64,000 nt of DNA, from contig NZ_CP078145.1 in the NCBI RefSeq assembly GCF_019222765.1, forward strand, positions 8,060,001 to 8,124,000, in the 5' to 3' direction. This document shows positions 23,819-32,807 of the stretch, piece by piece. Position numbers and translations under genes: made by a program. How positions within the stretch are numbered: position 1 is the first letter of the stretch; every line of letters begins with the position of its first letter. The notes beneath the pieces are model-generated. The model did not search any database. It saw only the letters and a program-made list of their open reading frames with translations, and was not told the origin of the DNA. This stretch comes from Nocardia iowensis. GTDB lineage: Bacteria > Actinomycetota > Actinomycetes > Mycobacteriales > Mycobacteriaceae.

Positions 23819-24627
23819 CCTGGGAGATGCCGGGGTCGGCGTGGTTGTTCTGTCCCGCGGATCGGCCGGAACGCTATGCGAAGGCCGCCGCGGCCGCGGA
23901 TGTGGTGATCCTCGATCTCGAGGACGGGGTTGCGGCCGGGGACAAGGTAGCGGCGCGCAAGGCACTCGTCGAGACGCCCCTGGATCCCGCGGCCACGGTG
24001 GTCCGGATCAACGCGGCAGGCACCGACGACCACGCCCTCGACTTGGCCGCACTGGCCGACACCGGATATCGGTGCGTCATGCTGCCGAAATGCGAAGCCG
24101 CCGAACAGATCACGGCGCTGGCCGAGTACGAGGTGATCGCGCTGATCGAGTCGCCGCTCGGTGCGCTCACGGCCGGCCGAGCGGTCCAGGCGCACAACGC
24201 GATCGGCGTGATGTGGGGTGCCGAGGATCTCGTCGCCGGGCTCGGCGGCAACTCCAGCAGGCACGCCGACGGCAGTTACCGCGATGTGGCGCGCCATGTG
24301 CGATCGACCACGCTGCTCGCGGCCAAGGCGTACGGCAAGTTCGCGCTCGACTCGGTGTATCTGGACATCCGTGATCTCGACGGTCTGCGCGCCGAAGCGC
24401 TGGACGCGGTCGCCGTCGGATTCGACGCGAAGGTCGCCATCCACCCCAACCAGGTGGCGGTCATTCGCGCCGCTTATACCCCCTCGGCGGCGGAGTTGGA
24501 CTTTGCCCGCCGGGTACTCGGCGAAGTGCCGAAGCACCGTGGCGTGTTCGCCTTCGAGGGCCGCATGGTCGATGCCCCGGTGCTGCGGCATGCCGAGCAG
24601 ATCGTGCGGCGCGCCGAGCGCGCCTGA
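23815..24627 (+). CDS. citE: CitE-like HpcH/HpaI-family CoA-ester lyase
   Basis: A 270-residue TIM-barrel Mg-dependent lyase related to stand-alone CitE proteins such as Rv2498c. Motifs are the opening LFCPADRPERYAKA, the metal/CoA segment VVILDLEDGVA (about residue 29), LPKCEAAEQI, ALIESPLGAL (metal-binding glutamate) and VGFDAKVAIHPNQV near the C-terminus. No citrate-lyase alpha or gamma genes are nearby, so it is not citrate lyase. In this operon it probably splits HMG-CoA to acetyl-CoA and acetoacetate. Its ATG overlaps the stop of the MaoC gene. Confidence 0.88.
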   Translation: MTWEMPGSAWLFCPADRPERYAKAAAAADVVILDLEDGVAAGDKVAARKALVETPLDPAATVVRINAAGTDDHALDLAALADTGYRCVMLPKCEAAEQITALAEYEVIALIESPLGALTAGRAVQAHNAIGVMWGAEDLVAGLGGNSSRHADGSYRDVARHVRSTTLLAAKAYGKFALDSVYLDIRDLDGLRAEALDAVAVGFDAKVAIHPNQVAVIRAAYTPSAAELDFARRVLGEVPKHRGVFAFEGRMVDAPVLRHAEQIVRRAERA

Positions 24628-24657
24628 CCACCAGTTCGAACAGCCAGGAGGAATGCG

Positions 24658-26607
24658 GTGCAACCACAGTGGGTGCCGACCGAGCAGGATATCGCCGACG
24701 CCAGGATCACCGACTTCGCGAAGTTCGTCGAGGCGCGCACCGGCGTCGCCGCGCCGGACTATGCCACGTTGTGGCAGTGGTCCGTCGATGACATCGCCGG
24801 TTTCTGGCATGCGGTGTGGGATTATTTCGAGCTCGGCGAGGTGGCGGGCGAGGTACTGCCCTCTTCCGAAATGCCTGGCGCGCAATGGTTTCCCGGTACT
24901 CGGTTGAACTACGTCGACCAGATCGTTCGCCAGTTCCGCACCGATCGGCCCGCGATCGTCGCGGTCGCCGAGGACACACCCACGCGCGAGGTGTCCTGGG
25001 TCGAATTGATCGACTACTCGACGGCACTGGCCCGTACGTTGCGGTCGATGGGCGTGCGGGCCGGTGATCGGGTGGCCGGCTATCTGCCCAATATTCCGGA
25101 GGCGGTCATCGCGTTCCTGGCGACCGCCAGCATCGGGGCGGTCTGGAGCGCGTGCGGCCAGGACTACTCCCCCAAGGCCGCGCTGGATCGGCTCGGCCAG
25201 CTGGAACCCACCGTACTGATCACCGCCGACGGCTACCGCTTCGGCGGCAAGGCGCACGACAAGCGCGACGACATCGCCGCCCTGCAAGCCGGTCTCGGCA
25301 CGCTGCGCGGCACGATCGCCGTCTCACAGCTCGGCTTCGACGTACCGGATGCGACGCCGTGGCGGGACGCGATCGCCCATGACGAGGCCGCCCCCGCCGT
25401 GATCAGCACGGAGGCAGTCGATTTCGATCATCCGCTGTGGATCGTGTTCTCCTCCGGCACCACCGGGCTGCCGAAGGGCATCGTGCACGGACACGGCGGC
25501 GTGCTGCTGGAGCACCTCAAAGCCGTTGCGCTGCAATCCGATATCGGCCCCGACGATACATTCTTCTGGTACACCAGCCCGAGCTGGATGATGTGGAACT
25601 TCCAGATCGCCGGTCTGCTGGTCGGCGCGACCATCGTCTGTTACGACGGCAGCCCCACCTATCCGGCCCCGGACGCGTTGTGGCGCATCGCCGCCGAGAC
25701 CCGCGCCACCGTACTGGGTACCAGTCCCGGCTACGTGCTCGCCTGCATCAAGGCGGGTGCGGTGCCGCGCGCCGAGCACGACCTGTCCGCTCTGCGCACG
25801 GTCGGCATCACCGGCGCGTCGCTACCGACCTCGTCGGCGGTCTGGTTGGGCGAGAACACCGGTGAGCACGTTCAGGTCAGCTCGATCAGCGGTGGCACCG
25901 ATGTGGTTTCGGCCTTCCTCGGTGGGGTCCGCACCGTCCCGGCCTGGCCTGGCGAGCTTTCGGCCCGCTTCCTCGGCGCGGCGGTCGAGGCCTTCGACGG
26001 CACCGGTCAGCCGGTCCGGAACGAGGTCGGCGAGCTCGTCATCACCAAGCCGATGCCGTCCATGCCGGTCCGCTTCTGGCAGGACCCGGACGGAAAGCGT
26101 TATCACGAAGCCTATTTCGACATGTATCCCGGCATCTGGCGGCACGGTGACTGGATCACCATCACCGATCGGAACAGCATCGTGGTGCACGGCCGCTCCG
26201 ATTCCACCCTCAATCGGCACGGCGTCCGGATGGGCAGCGCCGACATCTATCAGTCCGTCGAAGCCCTCCCCGAGATCGCCGAAGCCCTGGTCATCGGCGC
26301 CGAACAGCCCGACGGCGGCTACTGGATGCCGCTGTTCGTCGTCCTCGCTCCCGGCGCCGAACTCACCGACGAGCTGAAGACCCGGATCAACACCACCATC
26401 CGCACCGAGGTTTCGCCGCGGCACGTGCCGGACGAAATCCTCATCGCCCCTGGCATTCCGCACACCCGCACCGGCAAGAAGCTCGAGGTCCCCATCAAGA
26501 AGCTGTTCCAGGGTGCCGACCCGACCAGGGTCGTCGAGCGCAGCGCGGTCGACAACCCGGACCTGCTCGACTGGTACGCCACGCTTCGCCCGAACACCGG
26601 CGCCTAG
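24658..26607 (+). CDS. Acetoacetyl-CoA synthetase (acetoacetate-CoA ligase)
   Basis: A 649-residue ANL-family ligase that activates acetoacetate with ATP and CoA. Length and motifs match the family: VWDYFELGE and GAQWFPGTRLNYVDQI near the N-terminus, the P-loop FSSGTTGLPKGIVHGHGG (about residue 265), SISGGTDVVSAFLGG (about 410) and the C-terminal TRTGKKLEVPIKK with the acylated lysine. GTG 24658 follows AGGAGG. The gene lies 30 bases after citE and would capture the acetoacetate produced there or by the hydroxybutyrate dehydrogenase. Confidence 0.92.
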   Translation: MQPQWVPTEQDIADARITDFAKFVEARTGVAAPDYATLWQWSVDDIAGFWHAVWDYFELGEVAGEVLPSSEMPGAQWFPGTRLNYVDQIVRQFRTDRPAIVAVAEDTPTREVSWVELIDYSTALARTLRSMGVRAGDRVAGYLPNIPEAVIAFLATASIGAVWSACGQDYSPKAALDRLGQLEPTVLITADGYRFGGKAHDKRDDIAALQAGLGTLRGTIAVSQLGFDVPDATPWRDAIAHDEAAPAVISTEAVDFDHPLWIVFSSGTTGLPKGIVHGHGGVLLEHLKAVALQSDIGPDDTFFWYTSPSWMMWNFQIAGLLVGATIVCYDGSPTYPAPDALWRIAAETRATVLGTSPGYVLACIKAGAVPRAEHDLSALRTVGITGASLPTSSAVWLGENTGEHVQVSSISGGTDVVSAFLGGVRTVPAWPGELSARFLGAAVEAFDGTGQPVRNEVGELVITKPMPSMPVRFWQDPDGKRYHEAYFDMYPGIWRHGDWITITDRNSIVVHGRSDSTLNRHGVRMGSADIYQSVEALPEIAEALVIGAEQPDGGYWMPLFVVLAPGAELTDELKTRINTTIRTEVSPRHVPDEILIAPGIPHTRTGKKLEVPIKKLFQGADPTRVVERSAVDNPDLLDWYATLRPNTGA

Positions 26608-26726
26608 CAGCGGCCGATCGTCACCGTCTCGACGTCGTCGGATCGGCCGGTATTGATAGACCCCGCGGTGCGCATCTCCTAGCGTGGTAGGCGACAGGTT
26701 CGTCACTTACCCGCGGAGGTGGCATC

Positions 26727-28067
26727 GTGGCCGCACAGGACGTCCGAGAACGCGACGAGACGGCCGCGTACCCGCCGGGGTCACGACTACCCGCCTTTGT
26801 GCAGAGCATCTTCTTCCAAGTCGATCGGCAGCGGTTCGTGCCCGCGCTCGCCCGCCGGTACGGCGACGTCTTCACGCTGCGCATCCCGCCGTTCGCCGAT
26901 CATTTCGTGGTGTTCTCCCGGCCGGAACACATCAAGGAGATCTTCGCGGGCAATCCGCGCGACCTGCACGCGGGCGAAGGCAACCAGATTCTCGGCCACA
27001 TCATGGGCCAGCACTCGCTGCTACTCACCGACGAGGACGAACACGCGCGGGCCAGGCGGCTGCTGATGCCCGCCTTCAACGGCGCGGCGCTACGCGCCTA
27101 CCGCGAGCTGGTCGCCGACATCGCCGTCGCCGAGATCGGCCGCTGGACACCGGGTTCGACGCTGGTCACGCTCGACCGGATGAACGCGCTCACCCTCGAG
27201 GTGATCATGCAGGTGGTGTTCGGGGTCACCGACGAACAGACCCGCGCCGAGCTCACGCCACGGCTGAAGCACATCGTGAACCTCAATCCGCTGGTCTTCC
27301 TCGGTTTCCAGTCGACCATGCTCGGCCGGGTCGGCCCGTGGAAACGGTTCGCCACGAATCTGCACGAGGTCGACGCCCTGCTCTACGCCGAAATCGCGGG
27401 CCGACGACGCGCGCCGGATCTGGCCGAACGCACCGATGTCCTGTCCCGGCTGCTGCACGCGGGCACCGGTGACGATCACGACCCGCCGCTCACCGACGCC
27501 GAGCTGCGCGACCAGCTCATCACCCTGCTGCTGGCGGGCCATGAGACGACCGCGTCGGCGCTGTCCTGGGCCTTGTACGAGATCGCCGCGCACCCCGATA
27601 TTCAACGAGAGGCCGCCGAGGCCGCGCGTACCGGCGACGACAAGTACCTCGAAGCCGTCATGAAGGAAGCGATGCGGCTGCACGTTGTCATCAACGGGAC
27701 CAACCGAAAACTGACCAGGGACATGACCATCGGCGGCCGGCGGCTGCCCGCGGGCACGGTGGTCAATACCTCGATCCTGCTCGCGCATCGCAGCCCCGAC
27801 AACTATCCCGACATCGCCGTCTTCCGGCCGGACCGCTTCCTGGCGGGCGAGGTGGCGCCGAATACCTGGCTGCCCTTCGGCGGCGGGGTCCGGCGCTGCA
27901 TCGGTGCGGGTTTCTCCCTAATGGAGGGCACCACCGTGTTGCGGGAAATTCTTGTGCGGCACGCGCTTTCGCTGCCGGAAGGGGCGGAGCCCGAACGGGG
28001 AAAGACGCGCAACATCACGACGGTCCCCCGAGGCAAGGCCCGTCTGGTCATCACGCCACGCGGCTGA
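26727..28067 (+). CDS. Cytochrome P450
   Basis: A 446-residue soluble P450. Visible features are the oxygen-activation helix LLAGHETTASALS (about residue 268), ExxR in EAMRL, the PERF-like region FRPDRF and the haem loop FGGGVRRCIGAGF with the cysteine ligand (about residue 390). The style resembles mycobacterial CYP135/CYP138-type enzymes, often annotated as lipid or unknown-substrate oxidases. GTG 26727 follows GGAGG. It has no adjacent ferredoxin gene. It lies directly before two Mce3R-like regulators and may belong to their regulon, but no copy of the motif found at 29562 was seen upstream. Confidence 0.9.
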   Translation: MAAQDVRERDETAAYPPGSRLPAFVQSIFFQVDRQRFVPALARRYGDVFTLRIPPFADHFVVFSRPEHIKEIFAGNPRDLHAGEGNQILGHIMGQHSLLLTDEDEHARARRLLMPAFNGAALRAYRELVADIAVAEIGRWTPGSTLVTLDRMNALTLEVIMQVVFGVTDEQTRAELTPRLKHIVNLNPLVFLGFQSTMLGRVGPWKRFATNLHEVDALLYAEIAGRRRAPDLAERTDVLSRLLHAGTGDDHDPPLTDAELRDQLITLLLAGHETTASALSWALYEIAAHPDIQREAAEAARTGDDKYLEAVMKEAMRLHVVINGTNRKLTRDMTIGGRRLPAGTVVNTSILLAHRSPDNYPDIAVFRPDRFLAGEVAPNTWLPFGGGVRRCIGAGFSLMEGTTVLREILVRHALSLPEGAEPERGKTRNITTVPRGKARLVITPRG

Positions 28068-28270
28068 GCAGAGCGCGCGTCAGCGTCGGTAGCGCACGAC
28101 TGTGTCCACCCACGCGTCTGTGACCTGCGCACACTGATCGTCTCGGCGGTCGACGCCGAGCGTTTCCGGGCTGGTACCGAGCCGATTCGGTGGTGGCCAA
28201 GGACACATAACCTGGGCGACAGGCGGCCCGCCCCGAGCCGTGGCCCGTCTCACCAGCCCTGATCAGTACG

Positions 28271-29521
28271 ATGTCCGACATGAGTGTCGACAATCGCCGT
28301 ACGGCGCGGAAGGCGAGCAGCGGCGACTCGGCACCCCGGGAGATCCGACGCAGGCCGAAGAATCGACGGGCCCAGATCGCCGCCGCCTCCGCCGCCGCGT
28401 TCGGTGCGCTGGGCTATCACGGCGTGAGCATGGAGGACATCGCCTCGGGGCTCGGCATCAGCTCGGCCGCGCTGTACCGTCACTATCCGAGCAAGTACGC
28501 GCTGTTCCGCGAGGAACTGCTGCGGGTGGGCCTGGCGATGACCGAGTCGGTCGAGCTGCCCGAAGAAGCCGCGGGCCTGCCACCCGAACAGCGGCTGCGA
28601 CACGTGCTCGACGCGCTGATCGCGGTCACGATCGAGAACCGGCCGACCATCACCCTGGTGCGCTGGGAGGGCCGCTACCTCGAGCCCGACGACCTGGCCA
28701 CGCTGAACGACCAGCAGCTCGCCGTGCTCGGCGCGCTGGGCAACCAGTTGGCCGAGCTGCGCCCTGAGCTGACCGAGGACGACATCCGCGTGCTGCGCAC
28801 CTCACTGCTGAGCACCATCACCAGCATTGCCGATCACCACGCCACGCTTCCGGCGAAATCCCTTGCCCGGCTGCTGAGTTCGGCGTGCTGGCCGATCGTC
28901 GGCGCCGAGCTGCCCGCCGAGCAGCCCGCCGAACCGCTCCAGGTGGTCGAGATCCCGGATTCGTTCAAACACGAACTGCTGCTGCGCAAAGCGGTGGAGC
29001 TGTTCCACGAGCGCGGGTATCCGAATGTCAGCGTGGAAGACATCGCCACCGCCGCAGGACTTTCCGCCGCCTCGGCGGTGTACCGGTTCTATCGCGGCAA
29101 GAGCGACCTGCTCGCCGCGGCCTTTCGCCGTGCGGCAGAACGCGTTTCGGGGGCAGTCGGCCCGGCGGTCGCGAGCGCGGCGACCCCGGAGGGCGCCCTG
29201 ACCACGCTGATCGAGCAGTACGTCGCGGGCTCGTTCGCCGAACGTGCGCTGACCTACGTGTACTTCACCGAGTTCCAGCATGTTCCGGCGGAAGAACGCA
29301 CGGTGCTGCGAAACATCCAGCGGCTCAGTGTCGAAGAATGGGCGCGGCTGCTGCGCGAGGTGCGGCCGGAGCTGTCGCCTGCCGAAGCGCGGTTCCTGAT
29401 CCACGCCGCGTTCGCGTTGGTGGTCGATCTGGGGCGGGCGTTCGACAACCAGCCGATGGCGGCGCAGGCGCGCGTGCGCCTGCTCATGCAGCTGGTTCTG
29501 TTCGGTCGCCCCGCCGCCTGA
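28271..29521 (+). CDS. Double-TetR (Mce3R-like) regulator, copy 1
   Basis: A 416-residue protein with two complete TetR modules in one chain. HTH 1 (about residues 35-80) has GVSMEDIASGLGISSAALYR; HTH 2 (about 245-290) has NVSVEDIATAAGLSAASAVY. Each is followed by a helical ligand-binding part. The layout and length match Mce3R (Rv1963c), the repressor of the mycobacterial mce3 operon. The gene is a tandem paralogue of the one at 29707. Both HTHs are almost identical between copies while the region between them has diverged. An mce operon ends just beyond copy 2. The start chosen is ATG 28271; ATG 28280 is possible. Confidence 0.9.
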   Translation: MSDMSVDNRRTARKASSGDSAPREIRRRPKNRRAQIAAASAAAFGALGYHGVSMEDIASGLGISSAALYRHYPSKYALFREELLRVGLAMTESVELPEEAAGLPPEQRLRHVLDALIAVTIENRPTITLVRWEGRYLEPDDLATLNDQQLAVLGALGNQLAELRPELTEDDIRVLRTSLLSTITSIADHHATLPAKSLARLLSSACWPIVGAELPAEQPAEPLQVVEIPDSFKHELLLRKAVELFHERGYPNVSVEDIATAAGLSAASAVYRFYRGKSDLLAAAFRRAAERVSGAVGPAVASAATPEGALTTLIEQYVAGSFAERALTYVYFTEFQHVPAEERTVLRNIQRLSVEEWARLLREVRPELSPAEARFLIHAAFALVVDLGRAFDNQPMAAQARVRLLMQLVLFGRPAA

Positions 29522-29561
29522 TCGAGTCAGCCGGCTTCCATTGCGGTACCGACCGGTCGTT

Positions 29562-29580
29562 TATGTTACGCGAGATTCCA
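29562..29580 (+). promoter_or_regulatory. 19-nt motif TATGTTACGC-NN-GATTCCA upstream of double-TetR copy 2
   Basis: TATGTTACGCGAGATTCCA lies 127 bases upstream of the second regulator. The same motif with two changes occurs at 40659-40677 in front of the mce operon. It is not palindromic, as expected for a single-chain regulator with two different HTHs. Function as operator is inferred. Confidence 0.5.
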
Positions 29581-29706
29581 TCCCGTCGAGCTCGAAGCAC
29601 TAAAGGTTACGGCCTGAATATGGCTCTCGTTGTGATCTCCGATTCAGTTTGAATTCAAGTACGCAAGGCCCCTCTACCGAGTGTCCGATTCGGCTACCAT
29701 CGCGGC

Positions 29707-30951
29707 ATGGGTGCCCAGGAACGCCGCGCTGCGGACAAGGCGTCCGACGGGGCAGCACCGCGCGTGGTCCGGCGGCGACCACGTGATCGACGGGCCCAGA
29801 TCGCGGCGGCCTCCGCCGAGGCATTCGGGTCGCTCGGCTACCACGGCGTGAGCATGGAGGACATCGCGTCCCGGCTCGACATCAGCTCGGCCGCGCTGTA
29901 TCGCCACTACCCCAGCAAGTACGCGCTGTTCCGGGAGGAGGCCCTGCGGCTCGGCGGCCTCAGCGAGGCGGCGGTGCGGCTGCCGGACTCCGCACGCGAG
30001 CTGCCCGCACCGGCCCGGCTCGGGCACGTCATCGAGGCACTGATCACCGCTTCGATCGCGAACCGCCGCAGCGCCGCGCTATTGCGCTGGCAGCGACGCT
30101 ATCTCGAAGACGCCGATGCCACGATCCTGGCCGATCAACTGGCGACGGTGAATTCGGTGCTGATGTCGCTGCTCGCCGCGGCCCGGCCGGAACTCGACAA
30201 GACGGACCGGGCGGTGCTGTCGGCCGCCGTGCTGAGCGTGCTGAGCAGCATCGGCGATCACCACGTGTCGATCCCGGTGCGCGCTTTGAGCACGCTGCTC
30301 GGCACCGCCTGCCTGGCCGTCGCCGACTGCACCCTGCCACCTTCGGCCGCACAGACCGAAACCCTTGCGGCAACCGAGATTCCGCTGACGTTCAAGCACG
30401 AACTATTGCTCGCCCGCGCTATCGAACTGTTCCACGAACGCGGCTACCCGAATGTCAGCGTGGAGGATATCGCCACCGCGGCCGGACTGCCCGCATCCTC
30501 GGCGGTGTACCGCTTCTACCGCGGCAAGGGCGATATCCTCGCGGCCGCTTTTCGCCGCGCCGCAGAACGGGTTTCGGCCGCGATCGGGCCCGCCGTCGCG
30601 GCGGCGGACGGCCCGGAACAGGCGCTGACGACGCTGATCGAGCTGTACGTCGCGGGCTCCTTCGCCGAGCGCGAACTGACCTTCGTCTACTACGCCGAGA
30701 TCAGCAATGTGCCCGCCGATGATCGGACGGTGCTGCGAAACATCCAGCGGCTCAACGTCGAAGAATGGGCGAAGCTACTCGTCGGGGTGCGGCCCGAGCT
30801 GTCCGCGGCCGACGCCAGGCTCCTGGTGCACGCGGCACTGGCTCTGGTCGTCGATCTCGGCCAGCGCTTCGGCTCCGACGACCCGGTGTGCTCACGGCAG
30901 CGGGTGGTGCACCTCATGCGGGTCGTCCTGTTCGGCGCCGAGAGCGGCTAG
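29707..30951 (+). CDS. Double-TetR (Mce3R-like) regulator, copy 2
   Basis: A 414-residue paralogue of copy 1 with the same plan: HTH 1 at about residues 32-77 (same SSAALYRHYPSK recognition segment) and HTH 2 at about 242-287 (NVSVEDIATAAGLPASSAVY). The C-terminal module is highly similar to copy 1, whereas the first ligand-binding region (about 85-225) differs widely, so the two may read the same DNA but sense different ligands. The stop codon abuts the stop of the Mce-associated gene on the other strand with no base between. A candidate operator lies at 29562-29580. Confidence 0.9.
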   Translation: MGAQERRAADKASDGAAPRVVRRRPRDRRAQIAAASAEAFGSLGYHGVSMEDIASRLDISSAALYRHYPSKYALFREEALRLGGLSEAAVRLPDSARELPAPARLGHVIEALITASIANRRSAALLRWQRRYLEDADATILADQLATVNSVLMSLLAAARPELDKTDRAVLSAAVLSVLSSIGDHHVSIPVRALSTLLGTACLAVADCTLPPSAAQTETLAATEIPLTFKHELLLARAIELFHERGYPNVSVEDIATAAGLPASSAVYRFYRGKGDILAAAFRRAAERVSAAIGPAVAAADGPEQALTTLIELYVAGSFAERELTFVYYAEISNVPADDRTVLRNIQRLNVEEWAKLLVGVRPELSAADARLLVHAALALVVDLGQRFGSDDPVCSRQRVVHLMRVVLFGAESG

Positions 30952-31620
30952 TTACTGCTGCGGCGGAGCCAGTGGCGAGTTCACCTTGTTGACCAGCCAG
31001 CGGCCGTCCACCTTTTCCAGTCGCATCACCATGGACAACTGACCGGGCGCGGGCTTGCCCTGGGTGCCCATGCTGGTGATCGTCTGCCCGATGACCACTA
31101 TCGCCTCGGCGGAGCTCTCGTCGCCGGTTTTGATCGCGCACTGGACATCGTTCACCTTCGACACCACCTCGCCCTGGGTGAGCACTTCGCGCAATTCCTT
31201 GCTGGTGCTGTCGAATTGCTTCTTCCAATCACCGGTCGCACCATCGAGCACGGCGGTGAAGTAGGCGTCCAGGTTCTTGGCGTCGTAATCGGCCAGCACC
31301 GGCGCGTACTTGCAGGCGGCGGTGCGCGCGTCCGCATTGGCGTCGAGAACGGCCTTGTTGCCTTTGTTCTGCAAGAAGAAGACGACGCTCGAAGCGACTG
31401 CGGCACAAAGCAGCACAGCTGCCGCTGCCCGCAGAGCAATCACTCCCGCCCGGCCGGACAACAGCCGCAGGCGCTTGCCCGCACTGGCCTTCTCCGCATC
31501 TCCGTCCGCAGCCGCCTGGCCCGACGCGGGCGAAGCCTGTTCTGCCACCGCATCGCTCGACGTATCCGGCGCGGCCGAATCCGCAGACGTCGAAGTGCTC
31601 GGATCTTCGTTGTCGCTCAT
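30952..31620 (-). CDS. Mce-associated membrane protein
   Basis: A 222-residue protein at the 3' end of the mce operon. Residues 1-55 are acidic and Ser/Ala-rich (cytoplasmic); one membrane helix follows (about 60-82, AAAAVLLCAAVASSVVFFL); the remainder is an external NTF2-like domain typical of Mam/Mas proteins, ending LEKVDGRWLVNKVNSPLAPP. Such proteins stabilise Mce complexes in mycobacteria. The gene starts 8 bases after mceF. Only one such gene is present here, whereas many operons have two or more. Confidence 0.85.
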   Translation of the reverse strand: MSDNEDPSTSTSADSAAPDTSSDAVAEQASPASGQAAADGDAEKASAGKRLRLLSGRAGVIALRAAAAVLLCAAVASSVVFFLQNKGNKAVLDANADARTAACKYAPVLADYDAKNLDAYFTAVLDGATGDWKKQFDSTSKELREVLTQGEVVSKVNDVQCAIKTGDESSAEAIVVIGQTITSMGTQGKPAPGQLSMVMRLEKVDGRWLVNKVNSPLAPPQQ

Positions 31621-31628
31621 GGGGTTTC

Positions 31629-32807
31629 CTATCTACCAGGTACCGGTCGGGACAGTTCGTTACCGGTGACGCCGGGTGGCGGGCCGGAGCCGTTGTCCGG
31701 CACATTCGGTCGTGGCGCGTTCGCGGAACCGCGAACCTGCAGCGCCGGATTATTGGTGACGCAGTAGTTGTAGAGCCGCACCCTGGTGTCGGTGGTCTTC
31801 GTCGTCGGCACCACCGGCACCGTGTCGTAGTCACAGCTCGGGCGCGGCCAGGGGTCGACCAGCGTGTGATAGGCGTTGTCGTGCGCCGGAATACCGATGG
31901 CCTCCGACCCCGTCCGCAGCGCGGGGAACAGGGCCGCGATAGCGGGTGCCCGTAGCTTCGCCGCCTTGGTGATCGCGACGAAGTTGGTGACCAGGTTGGT
32001 CATCGGGTCCTCGGTGTCGCGCACGATGCCGCCCAGGGTGGCCAACTGACCCGGTCCCAGGTCGAGGAACTTGCGCACCTCCTGATCGGCGGCGGTCAGC
32101 TGCTGGAACAGCGCGCTGGAGCCGGTGGTCAGCGTGGTCAGGTCGGGTTGGGCGTGCGAGGTCGTTTCCGCGATCACTTGCAGGTTCTCGATGAGCTGCC
32201 TGGTCTGCGGCAGCAGATCGGTCAACCCGGCTATCGCCCTGCTGATTCCGGAGATCATGTTGCGCAACCGATCCGGGCCACCCGCGAGTGCCTTGTCGAG
32301 CTCGTCGACGATCACATTGAGTCGTCCCGGGTTCATCCCGCCGATCAATCCGCTCATGCTCGCGAGCACCGATTGCACCGTCACCGGTGCCGTCGTCCTG
32401 GCGCGCTCGACCACCGCGCCGTCGGCGAGGTACGGCCCGCTGTCCGCGTCGGGCCGGAAGTCGAGATACTGCTCGCCCGCCGCGGAAAGCCGCCCGACGG
32501 CCACCGTGCCGCCCACCGGAATCCGTGCGGTCTTGTCGATTTCGGCGATCGCGGCGACACCGTCGCCGGAGATCCGCACGTCGGAGACCCGGCCGACCCG
32601 GGTACCGCGGAAGGTCACGTCGTTGTTCGCCGCCAGGCCGCCGGAGTTCGCCAGCTCGACCCGCACGGTGTAGGTGCTCGGCAGCGGATTGATCCGCAGC
32701 ACGTTGGCGCCGAGATAGGACGCCCCGAGCACGAGCACCACGATCAAGCCGACATTGGCCACCGCGACCCGGCGCCGCACCAGCCATTGCCACAGCGGCG
32801 GATTCAT
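31629..32807 (-). CDS. mceF: Mce-family substrate-binding protein MceF
   Basis: A 392-residue Mce protein. It has an N-terminal membrane anchor (about residues 10-32), the MCE domain (about 45-125, with GGLAANNDVTFRGTRVGRV as the signature) and a long helical region ending in a Pro/Asn-rich tail. It is the last of six Mce subunits that are thought to form a hexameric lipid channel across the envelope. Its ATG overlaps the stop of mceE. Assignment as F is by operon order. Confidence 0.92.
   Translation of the reverse strand: MNPPLWQWLVRRRVAVANVGLIVVLVLGASYLGANVLRINPLPSTYTVRVELANSGGLAANNDVTFRGTRVGRVSDVRISGDGVAAIAEIDKTARIPVGGTVAVGRLSAAGEQYLDFRPDADSGPYLADGAVVERARTTAPVTVQSVLASMSGLIGGMNPGRLNVIVDELDKALAGGPDRLRNMISGISRAIAGLTDLLPQTRQLIENLQVIAETTSHAQPDLTTLTTGSSALFQQLTAADQEVRKFLDLGPGQLATLGGIVRDTEDPMTNLVTNFVAITKAAKLRAPAIAALFPALRTGSEAIGIPAHDNAYHTLVDPWPRPSCDYDTVPVVPTTKTTDTRVRLYNYCVTNNPALQVRGSANAPRPNVPDNGSGPPPGVTGNELSRPVPGR

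Noticed and set aside
23815..24627. Citrate lyase beta subunit
   Set aside because: No citrate lyase alpha, gamma or accessory genes are present; the stand-alone form within a leucine operon fits a CitE-like CoA-ester lyase.
28071..28270. A third copy of the asymmetric TATGTTACGC motif upstream of regulator copy 1
   Set aside because: Only a partial resemblance (CATAACCTGG on one strand) is present; it does not keep the spacing or the GATTCCA half.
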